A stretch of 64,000 nucleotides of DNA from Psychroserpens burtonensis DSM 12212 (GCF_000425305.1 NZ_AUDE01000027.1:1-64000); one strand, 5' to 3'; counted from the stretch's first letter, positions 25,144 to 33,469 are shown. Notes: generated from the sequence alone by a model not told the origin. A program made the numbers and translations.

Positions 25144-27588
25144 TTAATCTTTTATAGTCTCTGTGTTTTCAATGACCTCCTCTTTCTCTACGCGATTCTT
25201 CACATGGGTATCTAACCATTGGTCTTGTTCCCAAAGCATGTGCATAATAGATTCTTTAGCTCTATAACCATGACTTTCTTTTGGTAACATGACGAGCCTT
25301 ACAGGTGCTCCTAAACCTTTTAAGGCATTAAAATAACGCTCACTCTGTAAGGGATAGGTGCCCGAATTATTATCGGCAACACCATGAATTAAAAGTAACG
25401 GTGTTTTCATCTTATCGGCATGCATAAAAGGCGACATGTTATCGTAAATTTCTGGAGCTTCCCAATAACTGCGTTCTTCACTTTGAAAGCCAAAAGGTGT
25501 CAATGTTCTATTATAGGCACCACTTCTCGCAATACCTGCAGCGAATAAATTAGAATGTGATAATAAATTGGCTGTCATAAATGCGCCATAACTATGACCT
25601 CCAACTGCGACTTTGTTTCTATCGATATAGCCAAGGTTATCAACCGCGTCAATTGCAGCTTTACCGTTGGCGACTAATTGTGTTCTAAAAGAGTCATTTG
25701 GCTCTTTGCTACCTTCTCCTACAATTGGAAAAGCCGCGTCGTCTAAAACAACATAGCCTTTAGTTACCCAATAAATTGGTGAGCCCCAATAGGGATAAAC
25801 AAATTCGTTTAGGTTTGCTGTACTCTGAGAAGCACTCGCTTTATCTTTAAATTCACGAGGATAAGCCCATAAAATCATAGGGTATTTTTCTCCTTGTTTA
25901 TAATTCAATGGTAGGTAAAGTGTGCCTTCTAAATCTAAGCCGTCATCACGTTTGTAGTTGATGATACGCTTATCCACATTCTCAAGACTTTTAAACGGGT
26001 TTTCAAAAGCAGTGATTGCTTTTAAATCATTTTTATTATTAATATTTCTAATATAATAATTAGGGTATTCTTTCTGAGACTCAATACGAACAAGGATGTC
26101 CCCTTTTTTCATGTCGATAGCAGCGTTTAAGCTTTCGAGCTTATCTGTATATTCTGATTGATACAAACGTTCCGTATTACCGCTTTTTACACTATAAGCG
26201 TCAATAAAAGGAAACTGACCTTCTTTAGAATAACCATCTCCCATTAAATAGAGTTTGTCATCATTCATGGTTAATGTGCTTTGACCATATTCGTTTTTAG
26301 AGTTTACAAAATTACCTGGGTCACTATACACATCTTGGTAATTACGGTCTGAGATTATTTTAGAGGTTGCATTAGACGGATCAAAAAGGTAGGTTTTTGT
26401 GTTTCTTGTATTCCACCAATAGTCATAAGCTACAGCAGTATTGTCATCTCCCCATTCAACACCAGTAAACCGTTGTTTCGTCTTTAAGAGGAGTTTGGCT
26501 TGACCATTAAAAGGTGCTGTTATTTCGTAAAGTGCATCTCGGTAATCAGCTTCAACTTCTGGATCACCTTTGTCTAATGCTTCAGACCAAACTAAAGTAG
26601 CTGGTTTATCTCCTCTCCAGGTCATATTGCGTTTGCCCATTCTGGTGGACATAAATCCTTTAGGTCTAACTTCATCTAAAGCGACCTCATTCACGGTTTT
26701 AATTTTATTCCCTAGGGCATCGTACATGATACTTTCACTTGGAAATCTTGTGTAAGTGACTAAATATGAAAACGGTCGCTTTGCCTTAGTGACCATAATA
26801 TAATTGCCATCAGGCGAAAAACTAATGTCACGATACATGTCTGCGCCTAAGAAGTCTTCAATATTACCAGTTACAGATACTTTTTTAATTTCCGATCGGG
26901 CGAGTTGTTCAAAATTAAATACATCATTTGGTGTTCTTAATAAATCTTGATAGGTTCTGTTTTGTGCTTTTTCACCATCACTAACGGATATTGTAGGACC
27001 TGTTGGTACTGCTATTGCTGTATCAATTAAAGATTTTCTGTCACTTGGTAACATTTTTACTAGAAGATTTTTATTGTCTTTAAACCAATTAATAGTACTT
27101 CCCATATTAGCGTTAATAGAAGCTGTGGTCAATTTTGTGACTTTAGCTTCTGCAACATGCAAAACCCAAACTTCTACACCCTTAGTCGTTGTATTAAGAC
27201 AGGCAATCATAGATTCGTCTGGTGACCAGCTAAAGCCAGATAATCTTGCGTTTTCAGGCAACCCAGAAACTTGCTTGACATCTATATCTTTTATTTTTTT
27301 TACTTTGAGATTCGTATAATAATTTGTTCTGCTACCAATATTAGTGACTGGATTAATACGTAATCCTGCTAAACGCAATTCGATTTCAGAAAGCTCAGCA
27401 ATAGATTTATACTGATTACGAGATAATAAAACCATGTATTCTCCTTTGCTGTCAATTTGAACACCTGGCGCCAAGTCCACATCAGCTAATTCTAAAATCT
27501 CTTCTGAAGGTTGCTGGTAGGTTAAGCTTTGCTGAGCATAACTATTTAGGAATATTAAAAATGCAAATAATTGGAGGAATGTTCTCAT
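25144..27588 (-). CDS. Secreted S9-family prolyl oligopeptidase
   Basis: An 814-residue exported serine peptidase. Residues 1-18 are a signal peptide ending in YAQ. The middle is a beta-propeller-like region with repeated FSPDGNYIMV / WSPDESMIACL-type blades. The C-terminal alpha/beta-hydrolase domain carries the catalytic triad: Ser in GGHSYGAFM, Asp in LIHGVADNNSGTYP and His in KESHGYR. It cleaves short peptides and is expected in the periplasm, where it would finish digestion of imported oligopeptides. Single gene; the family is clear, the exact subfamily (S9A to S9C) is not. Confidence 0.92.
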   Translation of the reverse strand: MRTFLQLFAFLIFLNSYAQQSLTYQQPSEEILELADVDLAPGVQIDSKGEYMVLLSRNQYKSIAELSEIELRLAGLRINPVTNIGSRTNYYTNLKVKKIKDIDVKQVSGLPENARLSGFSWSPDESMIACLNTTTKGVEVWVLHVAEAKVTKLTTASINANMGSTINWFKDNKNLLVKMLPSDRKSLIDTAIAVPTGPTISVSDGEKAQNRTYQDLLRTPNDVFNFEQLARSEIKKVSVTGNIEDFLGADMYRDISFSPDGNYIMVTKAKRPFSYLVTYTRFPSESIMYDALGNKIKTVNEVALDEVRPKGFMSTRMGKRNMTWRGDKPATLVWSEALDKGDPEVEADYRDALYEITAPFNGQAKLLLKTKQRFTGVEWGDDNTAVAYDYWWNTRNTKTYLFDPSNATSKIISDRNYQDVYSDPGNFVNSKNEYGQSTLTMNDDKLYLMGDGYSKEGQFPFIDAYSVKSGNTERLYQSEYTDKLESLNAAIDMKKGDILVRIESQKEYPNYYIRNINNKNDLKAITAFENPFKSLENVDKRIINYKRDDGLDLEGTLYLPLNYKQGEKYPMILWAYPREFKDKASASQSTANLNEFVYPYWGSPIYWVTKGYVVLDDAAFPIVGEGSKEPNDSFRTQLVANGKAAIDAVDNLGYIDRNKVAVGGHSYGAFMTANLLSHSNLFAAGIARSGAYNRTLTPFGFQSEERSYWEAPEIYDNMSPFMHADKMKTPLLLIHGVADNNSGTYPLQSERYFNALKGLGAPVRLVMLPKESHGYRAKESIMHMLWEQDQWLDTHVKNRVEKEEVIENTETIKD

Positions 27589-27815
27589 AATTGATTAATA
27601 ACGGTTTAGTGGCTTCAAGATACTTAAAAATGAAACTGAAAAATGGGATGGAGTTGTTAAAATTATAAATAGTCTTATGCGTGCATAATTAATGTTATCA
27701 CAACTAAATCTTTGCTAGCTCTTAAAATGGTAAATTTGGTCCAGATAAAACGCTAATGAGATTTCTGATGTAATCCTGAGCACAGCCGAAGGGCGGAAAC
27801 GAAAATAAAATTACT

Positions 27816-28826
27816 ATGTACAATTCCAAGATTATAGGTTTGGGACATTACGTTCCAGACAATGTGGTGACCAATGCTGATTTATCCAAAATGATGGATA
27901 CAAATGATGAATGGATTCAAGAACGCACAGGTATAAAAGAGCGTCGTTGGGCTGTAAAAGGATCTGGCGATACTACTGCAACAATGGGAGTGAAAGCTGC
28001 TAAAATTGCGATTGAACGTTCTGGACTTGATAAAGATGAGATTGATTTTATAGTGTTTGCAACCTTAAGTCCAGATATGTATTTTCCTGGGCCAGGAGTT
28101 CAAGTGCAACATGCTTTAAATATTAAAACTGTTGGTGCTTTAGATATTAGAAACCAATGTTCTGGATTTGTCTATGCGATTGCTGTGGCAGATAATTTTA
28201 TTAAAACAGGGATGTACAAAAACATACTTGTGATTGGTAGTGAATTACATTCTCATGGATTGGATAAAACAACGCGCGGACGAGGAGTAACCGTAATTTT
28301 TGGAGATGGAGCAGGCGCTGCGGTTTTAACAAGAGAAGAAGATACGAGTAAAGGGATTTTATCAACGCACTTGCATTCCCAGGGTGAACATGCTGAAGAG
28401 TTGGTGTTAATTGCACCAGGAATGGGTAAGCGTTGGGTCAGCGATATTATTGCAGATAATGATCCTAATGATGAAAGTTATTTCCCGCATATGAATGGAC
28501 AGTTTGTATTTAAAAATGCAGTGGTTCGTTTTAGTGAAGTGATCATGGAGGGTCTACTGAAAAATAATCTTGAGGTTGATGACATTGATATGTTGATTCC
28601 GCATCAAGCTAATTTGCGTATTGCACAATTTATTCAGAAGAAATTTAAATTAGAGGATAACCAAGTCTTTAATAACATTCAAAAATATGGTAATACGACT
28701 GCTGCTTCTATTCCAATTGCTTTAACTGAAGCATGGGAAGAAGGCAAAATCAAAGAAGGAGATACTGTTGTGTTAGCTGCTTTTGGTAGTGGGTTTACTT
28801 GGGGAAGTGTGATTATCAAGTGGTAA
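27816..28826 (+). CDS. 3-oxoacyl-ACP synthase III family protein (FabH-like)
   Basis: A 336-residue thiolase-fold condensing enzyme. It opens with IIGLGHYVPDNVVTNADLSKMMDTNDEWIQERTGI, typical of FabH-type enzymes. The triad is present: Cys115 in RNQCSGF, His in PHQANLRI and Asn in YGNTTAASIP. The end GSGFTWGSVIIKW is also typical. It joins an acyl-CoA or acyl group to malonyl-ACP or a related unit. FabH for initiation of fatty-acid synthesis is one reading. A paralogue serving another pathway is equally possible, since it stands alone here and not beside plsX, rpmF or acpP. Confidence 0.88.
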   Translation: MYNSKIIGLGHYVPDNVVTNADLSKMMDTNDEWIQERTGIKERRWAVKGSGDTTATMGVKAAKIAIERSGLDKDEIDFIVFATLSPDMYFPGPGVQVQHALNIKTVGALDIRNQCSGFVYAIAVADNFIKTGMYKNILVIGSELHSHGLDKTTRGRGVTVIFGDGAGAAVLTREEDTSKGILSTHLHSQGEHAEELVLIAPGMGKRWVSDIIADNDPNDESYFPHMNGQFVFKNAVVRFSEVIMEGLLKNNLEVDDIDMLIPHQANLRIAQFIQKKFKLEDNQVFNNIQKYGNTTAASIPIALTEAWEEGKIKEGDTVVLAAFGSGFTWGSVIIKW

Positions 28827-28842
28827 ATTCCTGCGCAGACAG

Positions 28843-28858
28843 TCCCGAAACTTCGGGA
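28843..28858. repeat. Short inverted repeat after the FabH-like gene
   Basis: Arms TCCCGAA and TTCGGGA with two bases between them. There is no T run, so it looks like part of a dispersed REP-like sequence (CCTGCGCAGAC precedes it) and not a canonical terminator. Confidence 0.4.
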
Positions 28859-29021
28859 TCTTTGTCGTAATTCAAAACCATTAGAGTTATGAGATTCATT
28901 TATAGAAACAGGTTTAAAATTGTTGGTGAAAAACACCAACAATGGCTGAGTTATTAGTTCGTTACACTAACGAATAAAGAATTTAAATTGTATTTTTATT
29001 CTCTAAATAGATCCAAACGTA

Positions 29022-29210
29022 ATGAACAACAGTTCTCAAAGAAAAAAAATAGGTGGAGGAGTGTTACTTGTATTTTGTAGCATATACTTTGCATTTCAAT
29101 TTAAATATGTAAGTAGTTTAAATCAAATTTTAGGAATGTCTGCTTCGGCTGTTTTAGCTGTAATTGGGTTTTATTCGATTTATAAATCGAGAAAAAACAT
29201 ATCTTCATAA
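29022..29210 (+). CDS. Small two-helix membrane protein, unknown
   Basis: A 62-residue protein with a basic start (SSQRKKI), two hydrophobic segments (GGGVLLVFCSIYFAFQF and ILGMSASAVLAVIGFYSIY) and a basic tail (KSRKN). No family recognised. Support is the consistent membrane pattern and a clean start and stop. A further, apparently broken membrane gene follows. Confidence 0.5.
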   Translation: MNNSSQRKKIGGGVLLVFCSIYFAFQFKYVSSLNQILGMSASAVLAVIGFYSIYKSRKNISS

Positions 29211-29217
29211 AGTTCAA

Positions 29218-29522
29218 TTGAAACTTTTTCTAAAAATATTCTTTTCGCTTTTAATTTTGGAGATCTCCATTGGACTCACTAATGTTTTGTTTTTTCAAAA
29301 TAGCGCTATTTTGTTTGTGTTAAGTTAAGTCCAATAACAAATTTTTTAGTGATTATACTTATCATGCCGATAAGCTTTTTTGGAAGAGAGTTGCCTTTTT
29401 ATGCCCGTGAAAGTTGGGTTGCCATTGTATTAACTATTCTTAATATTTCAATTCAATCTCTAATAATTGTGAAGCTCTTAAAAATTTGGCGATCCTATAA
29501 AACAAAAAATCCCAAAGATTGA
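29218..29522 (+). pseudogene. Possible frameshifted small membrane-protein gene
   Basis: Two overlapping frames each encode hydrophobic protein. The first opens at a TTG (29218) and reads KLFLKIFFSLLILEISIGLT through VLFF to a stop near 29328. The second covers 29304-29522 and reads NFLVIILIMPISFFGREL, then WVAIVLTILNISIQSLIIVKLL with a basic tail. The second contains an ATG at 29364 (52 residues). Together they would make a membrane protein of about 100 residues with one frameshift around 29310-29335. A separate 52-residue gene is the alternative. No family recognised. Confidence 0.35.
29496..29516 (+). repeat. 21 bp direct repeat, left copy
   Basis: An exact 21-base match to 33044-33064 (starts TATAAAACAAAAAA, ends TCCCAAA). 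It includes the left arm of a terminator. The two copies flank the variable-lipoprotein block. Confidence 0.7.
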
Positions 29523-29538
29523 ACTTTGAGATTTTTTT
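29506..29538 (+). terminator. Rho-independent terminator
   Basis: Stem AAAATCCCAAAG (29506-29517) against CTTTGAGATTTT (29524-29535), one mismatch, 6-base loop, T run after. It overlaps the end of the small plus-strand reading frame. Confidence 0.7.
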
Positions 29539-29601
29539 GTTATTATCTATCATTCTAGCACATAAGATTTAATTATGTTCTTTTCTTGTTTAACTAATTA
29601 T

Positions 29602-30063
29602 TTAATCAACTTTTGACTCAAAATCAAAACTCTTAACAATACTATCTCTTACATGTAGTTTTAGCGTAGTGATTTTGAAATCTAGCGCAGTATGTCCAAT
29701 TAACTCGTAAATTAATATACTCTTATTAGAATTTACTTCTTTAGGTTTGCCAAAAACTTTTTGAATTTCATCAATGTTCTTGCCAATAAAATAGTCAGAT
29801 TCTAATAGGTCATCAATCATTTTGTGCCTCTCTGAGATTTCATTCATCCATGTGGTTTCACTAAAGTTCTCTTTAGGTATTTTGGTAATATAATAACTAA
29901 AACAAAGAGCATAAATAATAAATGAGAACACACCAATTAAACCAGATAATACATATAAAAGTTTTTTTCTTGATTTAAAAAATGAAAGCTTATTCAAACA
30001 CCATTTTGCTATAAAAGCAATTGCAATTATTATAAGTATTAGAATGAAAATTCTTAAAATCAT
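29602..30063 (-). CDS. Membrane-anchored protein downstream of the DUF6973-like cassette
   Basis: A 153-residue protein with two N-terminal hydrophobic segments (IFILILIIIAIAFIAKW and LLYVLSGLIGVFSFIIYALCF). A soluble domain of about 90 residues follows. It contains DYFIGKNIDEIQKVFGKPKE, which resembles the BamE/SmpA-type signature (G.....E....G.P), and then beta-rich sequence (SILIYELIGHTALDFKITTLKLHV). It starts two bases after the DUF6973-like gene stops, so the pair is co-translated. By position it could protect against or process the product of that gene; this is inference. Confidence 0.6.
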   Translation of the reverse strand: MILRIFILILIIIAIAFIAKWCLNKLSFFKSRKKLLYVLSGLIGVFSFIIYALCFSYYITKIPKENFSETTWMNEISERHKMIDDLLESDYFIGKNIDEIQKVFGKPKEVNSNKSILIYELIGHTALDFKITTLKLHVRDSIVKSFDFESKVD

Positions 30064-30065
30064 AA

Positions 30066-30818
30066 TTATAAATTTGTATGGACTAAGTTACCAGAAGAAT
30101 TAATATATTTTAAGTCTCCGTCGTTTACAGCTTCAAGAACTTCATCAGATAAAACTTCATCTGAGACATTCGTATTATAATGAGGAGTACCAATTATTCT
30201 TCCTTTATGGTTATTATAAAAATCCATAGTTACAGAAAGTCCTGTTTCTCCCCATTCGTGAGCATCTGCAAAAACTTTCATAGTTCCCGGTCCAAAATCT
30301 GCGGTTCCCAGAGCATTCCAATACGCATGTCTAAAGGCATCAGCTTTTCCATCTCCAATTCCAGTCAATGTTCCATCGGCAACAAGCTCTTGCGCTTTTG
30401 CAAAAGCTATAGTAGAATTCACAATGTGTGCAGGAGAATCTTCAAAGAACAGCGCAAATACAGCAACTTCTTTAGCATTAGGCGCTCCTTCAAAAGCAAT
30501 ATTAAAATCTCCTGAATTCCTAATATAATCCTCGTCCAACCACCATTCAAAAGGAAGTCCATCATCTTTACCAGGATAATTGCTTTCGTCATATGTGGAT
30601 GTTGTTGTACCAATTAAATTATTAATTACGTCAATTACAAAATCAATATCACCTTGATTATAACCGTCCTCCTCAGTCTGCTCTAAACTATTAATATAGC
30701 TAGCAATAGCATCTAACTGCTCCTGCGTAGTAGTATTCATTAACCAATTAGCTTCAATAGAGCTTAGATCAACTTCTATGGCATTACTTATGGAGAGACC
30801 ATGAACAAATATAGTCAC
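30066..30818 (-). CDS. Orphan cassette: shared module plus DUF6973-like C-terminal domain
   Basis: The 250-residue frame starts at a GTG only because the upstream codon is a stop. Residues 1-70 (HGLSISNAIEVDL, WLMNTTTQEQLDAIASY, DGYNQGDIDF) match the module at ~residues 285-350 of the intact lipoprotein at 31276-32808. The rest is different: residues ~150-230 show GDGKADAFRHAYWNALG, VFADAHEWGETG and MDFYNNHKGRIIG, which I recall as the DUF6973 pattern (conserved His/Glu/Asn residues, function unknown). Directly upstream the frame continues, aligned residue by residue with the intact gene, apart from one TAG where the intact gene has Trp in WWQP. So this is the 3' part of a once longer gene. 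Without signal peptide its product would stay in the cytoplasm, if made. Confidence 0.65.
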   Translation of the reverse strand: MTIFVHGLSISNAIEVDLSSIEANWLMNTTTQEQLDAIASYINSLEQTEEDGYNQGDIDFVIDVINNLIGTTTSTYDESNYPGKDDGLPFEWWLDEDYIRNSGDFNIAFEGAPNAKEVAVFALFFEDSPAHIVNSTIAFAKAQELVADGTLTGIGDGKADAFRHAYWNALGTADFGPGTMKVFADAHEWGETGLSVTMDFYNNHKGRIIGTPHYNTNVSDEVLSDEVLEAVNDGDLKYINSSGNLVHTNL

Positions 30819-30824
30819 AGGTTG

Positions 30825-30962
30825 CTAAACAACCTTTATATATCCATCGTCATTACTGTTGCCATTATTATCACCACCTGCGCCACTGCCTCCAGAATTG
30901 TAAGGGGGAATATTTATAGATGGATCATATAAATCTGAACCATAATAATTAATATATCCACC
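30825..30962 (-). pseudogene. Relic linker of the DUF6973-like cassette, with a Trp-to-stop change
   Basis: Read in the frame of the downstream gene it gives DLYDPSINIPPYNSGG, a Gly/Asn/Ser-rich run and then YIKVV-stop-QP. The intact lipoprotein has DWFNPTIHIPANTGG, a Gly/Ser run and YVKDWWQP at the same place. The stop codon is TAG (30827-30825), one base away from the Trp codon TGG. The start of the relic joins directly to a different cassette end. Confidence 0.6.
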
Positions 30963-30978
30963 TTCTTAGGCGTCACTA

Positions 30979-31032
30979 AAGTTTCAGAAATACCACTTTC
31001 TCCTCATTCATGGTCATCTGCTAAAATTTTCA
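30979..31032 (-). pseudogene. Fragment of a second DUF6973-like C-terminus
   Basis: Reads KILADDHE-stop-GESGISET against KVFADAHEWGETGLSVT in the neighbouring intact domain. Eight of the first nine positions are identical or similar and Trp is again changed to a stop (TGA). It is cut off and fused out of frame to the linker relic at 30962. It is therefore the remains of an additional cassette. Confidence 0.5.
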
Positions 31033-31142
31033 ACTACACTATCTTATAAATGTAAATTTAAGTAAGTTGCTTTAATATTTAAACAGTGATTACCCATTAA
31101 TTCATTGGTAATTTGGACTATTTGAGCCAAAATTGAACAATT

Positions 31143-31268
31143 TTAACCCTTACATTTTTTTATAAATTTAATAATCAAATATATTATTACTAGAAATATT
31201 ACAAAGAATACTATCTGTAATATCATTGCTGTAATTCCTGCTGTTTCAAAATAGCTTTGTTCCTTCAT
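31143..31268 (-). CDS. 41-residue single-span membrane protein after the intact lipoprotein
   Basis: ATG at 31268-31266, TAA at 31145-31143. The product reads MKEQSYFETAGITAM followed by a long hydrophobic segment (ILQIVFFVIFLVIIYLIIKF) and the basic end IKKCKG. It starts 7 bases after the stop of the 510-residue lipoprotein gene, so it is very likely on the same transcript. No family recognised. In position it parallels the membrane protein after the DUF6973-like cassette. Confidence 0.5.
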   Translation of the reverse strand: MKEQSYFETAGITAMILQIVFFVIFLVIIYLIIKFIKKCKG

Positions 31269-31275
31269 AAATCTA

Positions 31276-32808
31276 TTAATAATCTACTGCATTTCCGGTT
31301 TGCATGTCTGTCATTACTCTTCCATGTAGTCTCTCTGTATAAATTTGTCCCCAACCATCAATAATAAAATGCACAGTTAAATCTCCAGAAATATCAATAA
31401 CTGCATTTTGAAGTGCTGAAAATTCAGAAGTATTGTAACTTGATGATATTTGTTCCCATGTAACTGCGAATGTAACACCTGTAATAGAAGAAACTACATC
31501 TGTAACCTCATAATTACTAACTTCTCCTTGATTTTCATTTCCAAGGTTTTGCTGTTCCACATATATATTCATGAAAATTAAATTACCAATCCAATAATTA
31601 AAATGCGCTACAGTGCTTGGAGGATTTGTTGATATTCCATCACTTGAAATATAATTAAAGTTTCTAATCCCATTGTTTAAAAACTCATTAAAGTCGTCGT
31701 AAGAATCAAAGTGTAATGCATTTGTATTATCGACGGAAGCATCCGAAGTTAGTGTGGAATTGGGATTATTTATTTGAAACCATAGTGAGTTTATTATAAA
31801 ATCAATATCACTCTGGTTATAACCATCACTTTCAGTTTGATCAGCATTATTTAAATAAGCTGCAATAGCATCCAACTGCTCTTGTGTTGCAGTATTCATC
31901 AACCAATCAGCTTCAATTGAGGCTAAATCTACTTCTATGACATTACTAATTGAGAGGCCATGAGAAAATATCATTGTGGGTTGCCACCAATCTTTGACGT
32001 AGTTAATTGGGTCATTATCATTGTTAGAACCAGATCCAGAACTTCCGCCACCTCCTCCAGTGTTGGCAGGGATGTGTATTGTTGGATTAAACCAATCGTT
32101 ATTTCCAGTGGTGCTACCCGAGTTTGGATCAACATCTACAAACTCTGGATTATTAAGATAGGCATTTACGATTACCAAATCATTTTGTATTAAATTACTC
32201 ACTTCAGACCAGCTTCCACCCATCAAATCTAGAAGTTCTCCTAAAGTAAAACCTAATCCTTCACCGTCACCATCATTTCGCGATATCATTCTATTGGTCG
32301 AATTAATATCTACTCTATTACCATCCTCATATTTATATAGATTTTCCCATACACCTTCTAAACTATATATCAATACATATCCCGTAAATGAACTAGGATT
32401 TTCTAAAGAAGTGTAAATTAAGAATATGTATTTAGAATCTACAGTGCCATTGTCATCTATTGATGCTAAAAACATCTTTGCATGACTTTTTGTGTTTAGC
32501 TCAATAGGCGTATAAAGAATATCAACTTGCTGTGGAATTTCAAGTGTTTCATCCTTATATTTCTTAGTTGAGGATTTATCCCATTTAACGGTCATTTCTG
32601 CTGGACCAGTTCTAAGTTGAAAATTATTGTCGTCATTAAATGGCACCTTATTATTTGCCTCAAAATAACTTTTTGCACTGCTAACAGCTGGTACTGTAAA
32701 CCTTACGTTATTTACAGGCGTTAAAATGTCGTCTTCTTTTTGACAAGAAAAAAAGGCTAAAGCTATCATTGTTAAAATGATGACTGATTTAAAATTGATG
32801 TTTTTCAT
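31276..32808 (-). CDS. Modular lipoprotein with variable C-terminal domain
   Basis: A 510-residue exported lipoprotein. The lipobox is AFFSC (Cys near residue 22) followed by QKEDD, an acidic start that suits surface export in flavobacteria. Residues ~35-220 form an N-terminal domain I do not recognise (TVPAVSSAKSYFEANNKVPF, GPAEMTVKWDKSSTKKYKD, YVLIYSLEGVWENLYKYEDG). Residues ~225-270 are a linker with IPANTGGGGGSSGSGS. Residues ~275-350 are the module YVKDWWQPTMIFSHGLSISN, WLMNTATQEQLDAIAAYLNN, SDGYNQSDIDF, shared with the cassette at 30066. Residues ~355-510 are a C-terminal domain not present in that cassette (NYISSDGISTNPPSTVAHFNYWIGNL, LTVHFIIDGWGQIYTERLHGRV). The common-front, different-end arrangement and the downstream membrane gene resemble polymorphic effector loci. 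Tandem octamers lie upstream. Confidence 0.75.
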   Translation of the reverse strand: MKNINFKSVIILTMIALAFFSCQKEDDILTPVNNVRFTVPAVSSAKSYFEANNKVPFNDDNNFQLRTGPAEMTVKWDKSSTKKYKDETLEIPQQVDILYTPIELNTKSHAKMFLASIDDNGTVDSKYIFLIYTSLENPSSFTGYVLIYSLEGVWENLYKYEDGNRVDINSTNRMISRNDGDGEGLGFTLGELLDLMGGSWSEVSNLIQNDLVIVNAYLNNPEFVDVDPNSGSTTGNNDWFNPTIHIPANTGGGGGSSGSGSNNDNDPINYVKDWWQPTMIFSHGLSISNVIEVDLASIEADWLMNTATQEQLDAIAAYLNNADQTESDGYNQSDIDFIINSLWFQINNPNSTLTSDASVDNTNALHFDSYDDFNEFLNNGIRNFNYISSDGISTNPPSTVAHFNYWIGNLIFMNIYVEQQNLGNENQGEVSNYEVTDVVSSITGVTFAVTWEQISSSYNTSEFSALQNAVIDISGDLTVHFIIDGWGQIYTERLHGRVMTDMQTGNAVDY

Positions 32809-32870
32809 AAAAGCGATATTAAAAGTTAAGATTAATTATCAATTATTCTTATATCATTTCGAATAATTTT

Positions 32871-32902
32871 CTTAAAAACTTAAAAACTTAAAAACTTAAA
32901 AA
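32871..32902 (+). repeat. Four tandem copies of CTTAAAAA upstream of the variable lipoprotein
   Basis: Four exact consecutive copies of the octamer lie 63-94 bases upstream of the lipoprotein start codon, a typical distance for the promoter region. Short tandem repeats in this place can change length and alter promoter spacing. Confidence 0.85.
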
Positions 32903-33043
32903 CTGTTAAATGAAGTGTTAAAATGTGCTTTTAAAATGTCTGAAAATTAGCGTTTTCCCTTAGTATTGACAGTTCACTTGGCTTCAAGTGGTGAAATTAT
33001 TTTAGGTAAAATTGGTAAAAAATTTGGTTTGAGGACGATTTGG

Positions 33044-33064
33044 TATAAAACAAAAAATCCCAAA
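33044..33064 (+). repeat. 21 bp direct repeat, right copy
   Basis: An exact match to 29496-29516. As in the left copy, it leads into a terminator hairpin. Confidence 0.7.
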
Positions 33065-33084
33065 ACTTATGTTTCGGGATTTTT
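33054..33084. terminator. Terminator-like hairpin
   Basis: AAAATCCCAAAAC (33054-33066) against GTTTCGGGATTTT (33071-33083), one mismatch, loop TTAT, with T and A runs on either side, so it could work in both directions. No gene ends close to it on the plus strand. Confidence 0.6.
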
Positions 33085-33440
33085 CTGCTATTAATCAATT
33101 TAACTAAACACTAAACACTAAAAACTATAACCATTAAGCTGTAATGCATTAAACTGATTAGCTTTAAACTTATCACAACCTTAAGACGCTCAAATTTGCT
33201 TTTTATTTTATACGTTAACATTTTTAACTATCAATTAACAAATTTTGGAGTTATCATGTTTCCGAAGAAAAAAAAATCCGCGGTATGAACTACGGATTGT
33301 TTTGCTATTAATCACTTAACGTTTTATTTATTAAAAGGCTAATTCTAATAAACTAATTATTATGTATGCTCTTTTTGTCGTGACTTAAAGTGATGGATTA
33401 CAAGAGGAGTAGACTTTAACATTTTATTATAAAAAAAACA

Positions 33441-33469
33441 AAAACCCAAAACTTGACGTTTTGGGTTTT
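33441..33469 (-). terminator. Terminator after the TonB-dependent receptor
   Basis: Perfect stem AAAACCCAAAAC (33441-33452) against GTTTTGGGTTTT (33458-33469) with a 5-base loop. On the minus strand it is followed by a T-rich run. It ends the receptor gene. Confidence 0.82.

Noticed and set aside
32871-32902. CRISPR array
   Set aside because: The repeats are 8 bases long and contiguous, with no spacers and no cas genes.
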